Below, piece after piece: positions 38,401 to 38,583 of a DNA stretch of 38,583 nt (positions within the stretch are counted from its first letter, which is position 1; each line of letters opens with the position of its first letter). The translations under genes were made by a program, and so were the position numbers. Source of the DNA: JBOGGX01 sp050744245 (lineage in GTDB: Bacteria; Actinomycetota; Acidimicrobiia; Acidimicrobiales; JBOGGX01); NCBI GenBank assembly GCA_050744245.1, contig JBOGGX010000032.1, positions 1-38,583 on the forward strand, in the 5' to 3' direction. The notes beneath the pieces are model-generated. The model ran no database searches. It saw only the letters and a program-made list of their open reading frames with translations, and was not told the DNA's origin.

Positions 38401-38583
38401 CCCTTCCGGCGCCGCCGCTTGAAGAAGAGACGCACCAGCCAGAAGAGGGCGACGGCGCCCAGCACCACGGGCACCGCCCGTTTGGCCACCGGGGCGCCGG
38501 CCGTGTCGAGCAGGTCGACCGGCTCGGCGTCCGGCGAGTCGATCGTGCGCACGGTCGGGGGCGACGGCTCCACGGTTGGAGCG
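38397..38583 (-). CDS. C-terminal end of a membrane-anchored protein, partial
   Basis: The last 61 residues of a gene entering from the right edge. A proline/acid-rich stretch (PTVEPSPPTVRTIDSPDAEP) leads to one hydrophobic helix (AVPVVLGAVALFWLVRLFF) and ends in the basic stop-transfer KRRRRKG. This looks like the tail of an exported protein with a C-terminal anchor. Its stop overlaps the DoxX start by 4 bp, so they share a transcript. The function is outside the window. Confidence 0.7.
   Translation of the reverse strand, partial: APTVEPSPPTVRTIDSPDAEPVDLLDTAGAPVAKRAVPVVLGAVALFWLVRLFFKRRRRKG

Noticed and set aside
1..38583. CRISPR arrays, insertion sequences, prophage or integron parts
   Set aside because: No regularly spaced repeats, transposase or integrase motifs, or terminal repeat pairs flanking genes were seen. 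Neighbouring genes share one codon style.

Overview
The window is high-GC DNA with strong G/C third-position bias, frequent GTG starts, GTGA/ATGA stop-start overlaps and several apparently leaderless genes. Gene content (actinobacterial ImuA', F420 enzyme FbiD, HU with a lysine/alanine tail, PIN-PhoH fusion, TIGR03084-type protein) points to an actinobacterium. The divergence of these proteins suggests a less-studied class such as Acidimicrobiia, but that placement is inference. The DNA is chromosomal. I see no transposase, integrase, phage gene, CRISPR array, rRNA or tRNA.

Left part (1-9564): an imuA'-like SOS mutagenesis gene runs off the left edge, with a LexA-type box inside its promoter. 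It is divergent from a quinone oxidoreductase. Then come glutamate dehydrogenase with a small Nfu-N-like protein, an AI-2E-family permease, a two-gene arginine-to-proline module (ornithine cyclodeaminase-like plus arginine dihydrolase-like), rnhB with small neighbours, and selD. Glutamate dehydrogenase and the arginine module together suggest amino-acid nitrogen catabolism.

Middle (9565-18655): a complete peptide/oligosaccharide-type ABC importer operon (binding protein, two permeases, two ATPases, then an rpiB-like isomerase) is divergent from a GH38 alpha-mannosidase. The binding protein is the most unusual item here. Its sequence motifs are in circularly permuted order: the block normally at the N terminus of family-5 binding proteins sits at the C terminus. 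A 17-bp hairpin separates it from the permease genes. The divergent mannosidase suggests glycoside uptake, though this is only contextual.

Central-right (18771-26325): gpsA, a metallophosphoesterase, a small ABM-like protein, fbiD (F420 biosynthesis), a PIG-L deacetylase, a frameshifted TIGR03084-type gene, hupB, a frameshifted GNAT gene, a HIT protein and phoH2. The gpsA-fbiD-hupB order resembles the mycobacterial chromosome.

Right part (26401-38583): a membrane-anchored M1-like metallopeptidase converges on an operon of a His-rich membrane protein, an OmpR-type regulator and a sensor kinase. After a 0.6-kb gene-poor stretch come an unknown protein, an anchored TIM-barrel-like protein, a structured intergenic region, a thiolase, a TrmH-family rRNA methyltransferase that seems to lack a standard start codon, a tyrosine phosphatase, a DoxX protein, and the C-terminal end of a membrane-anchored protein at the right edge.
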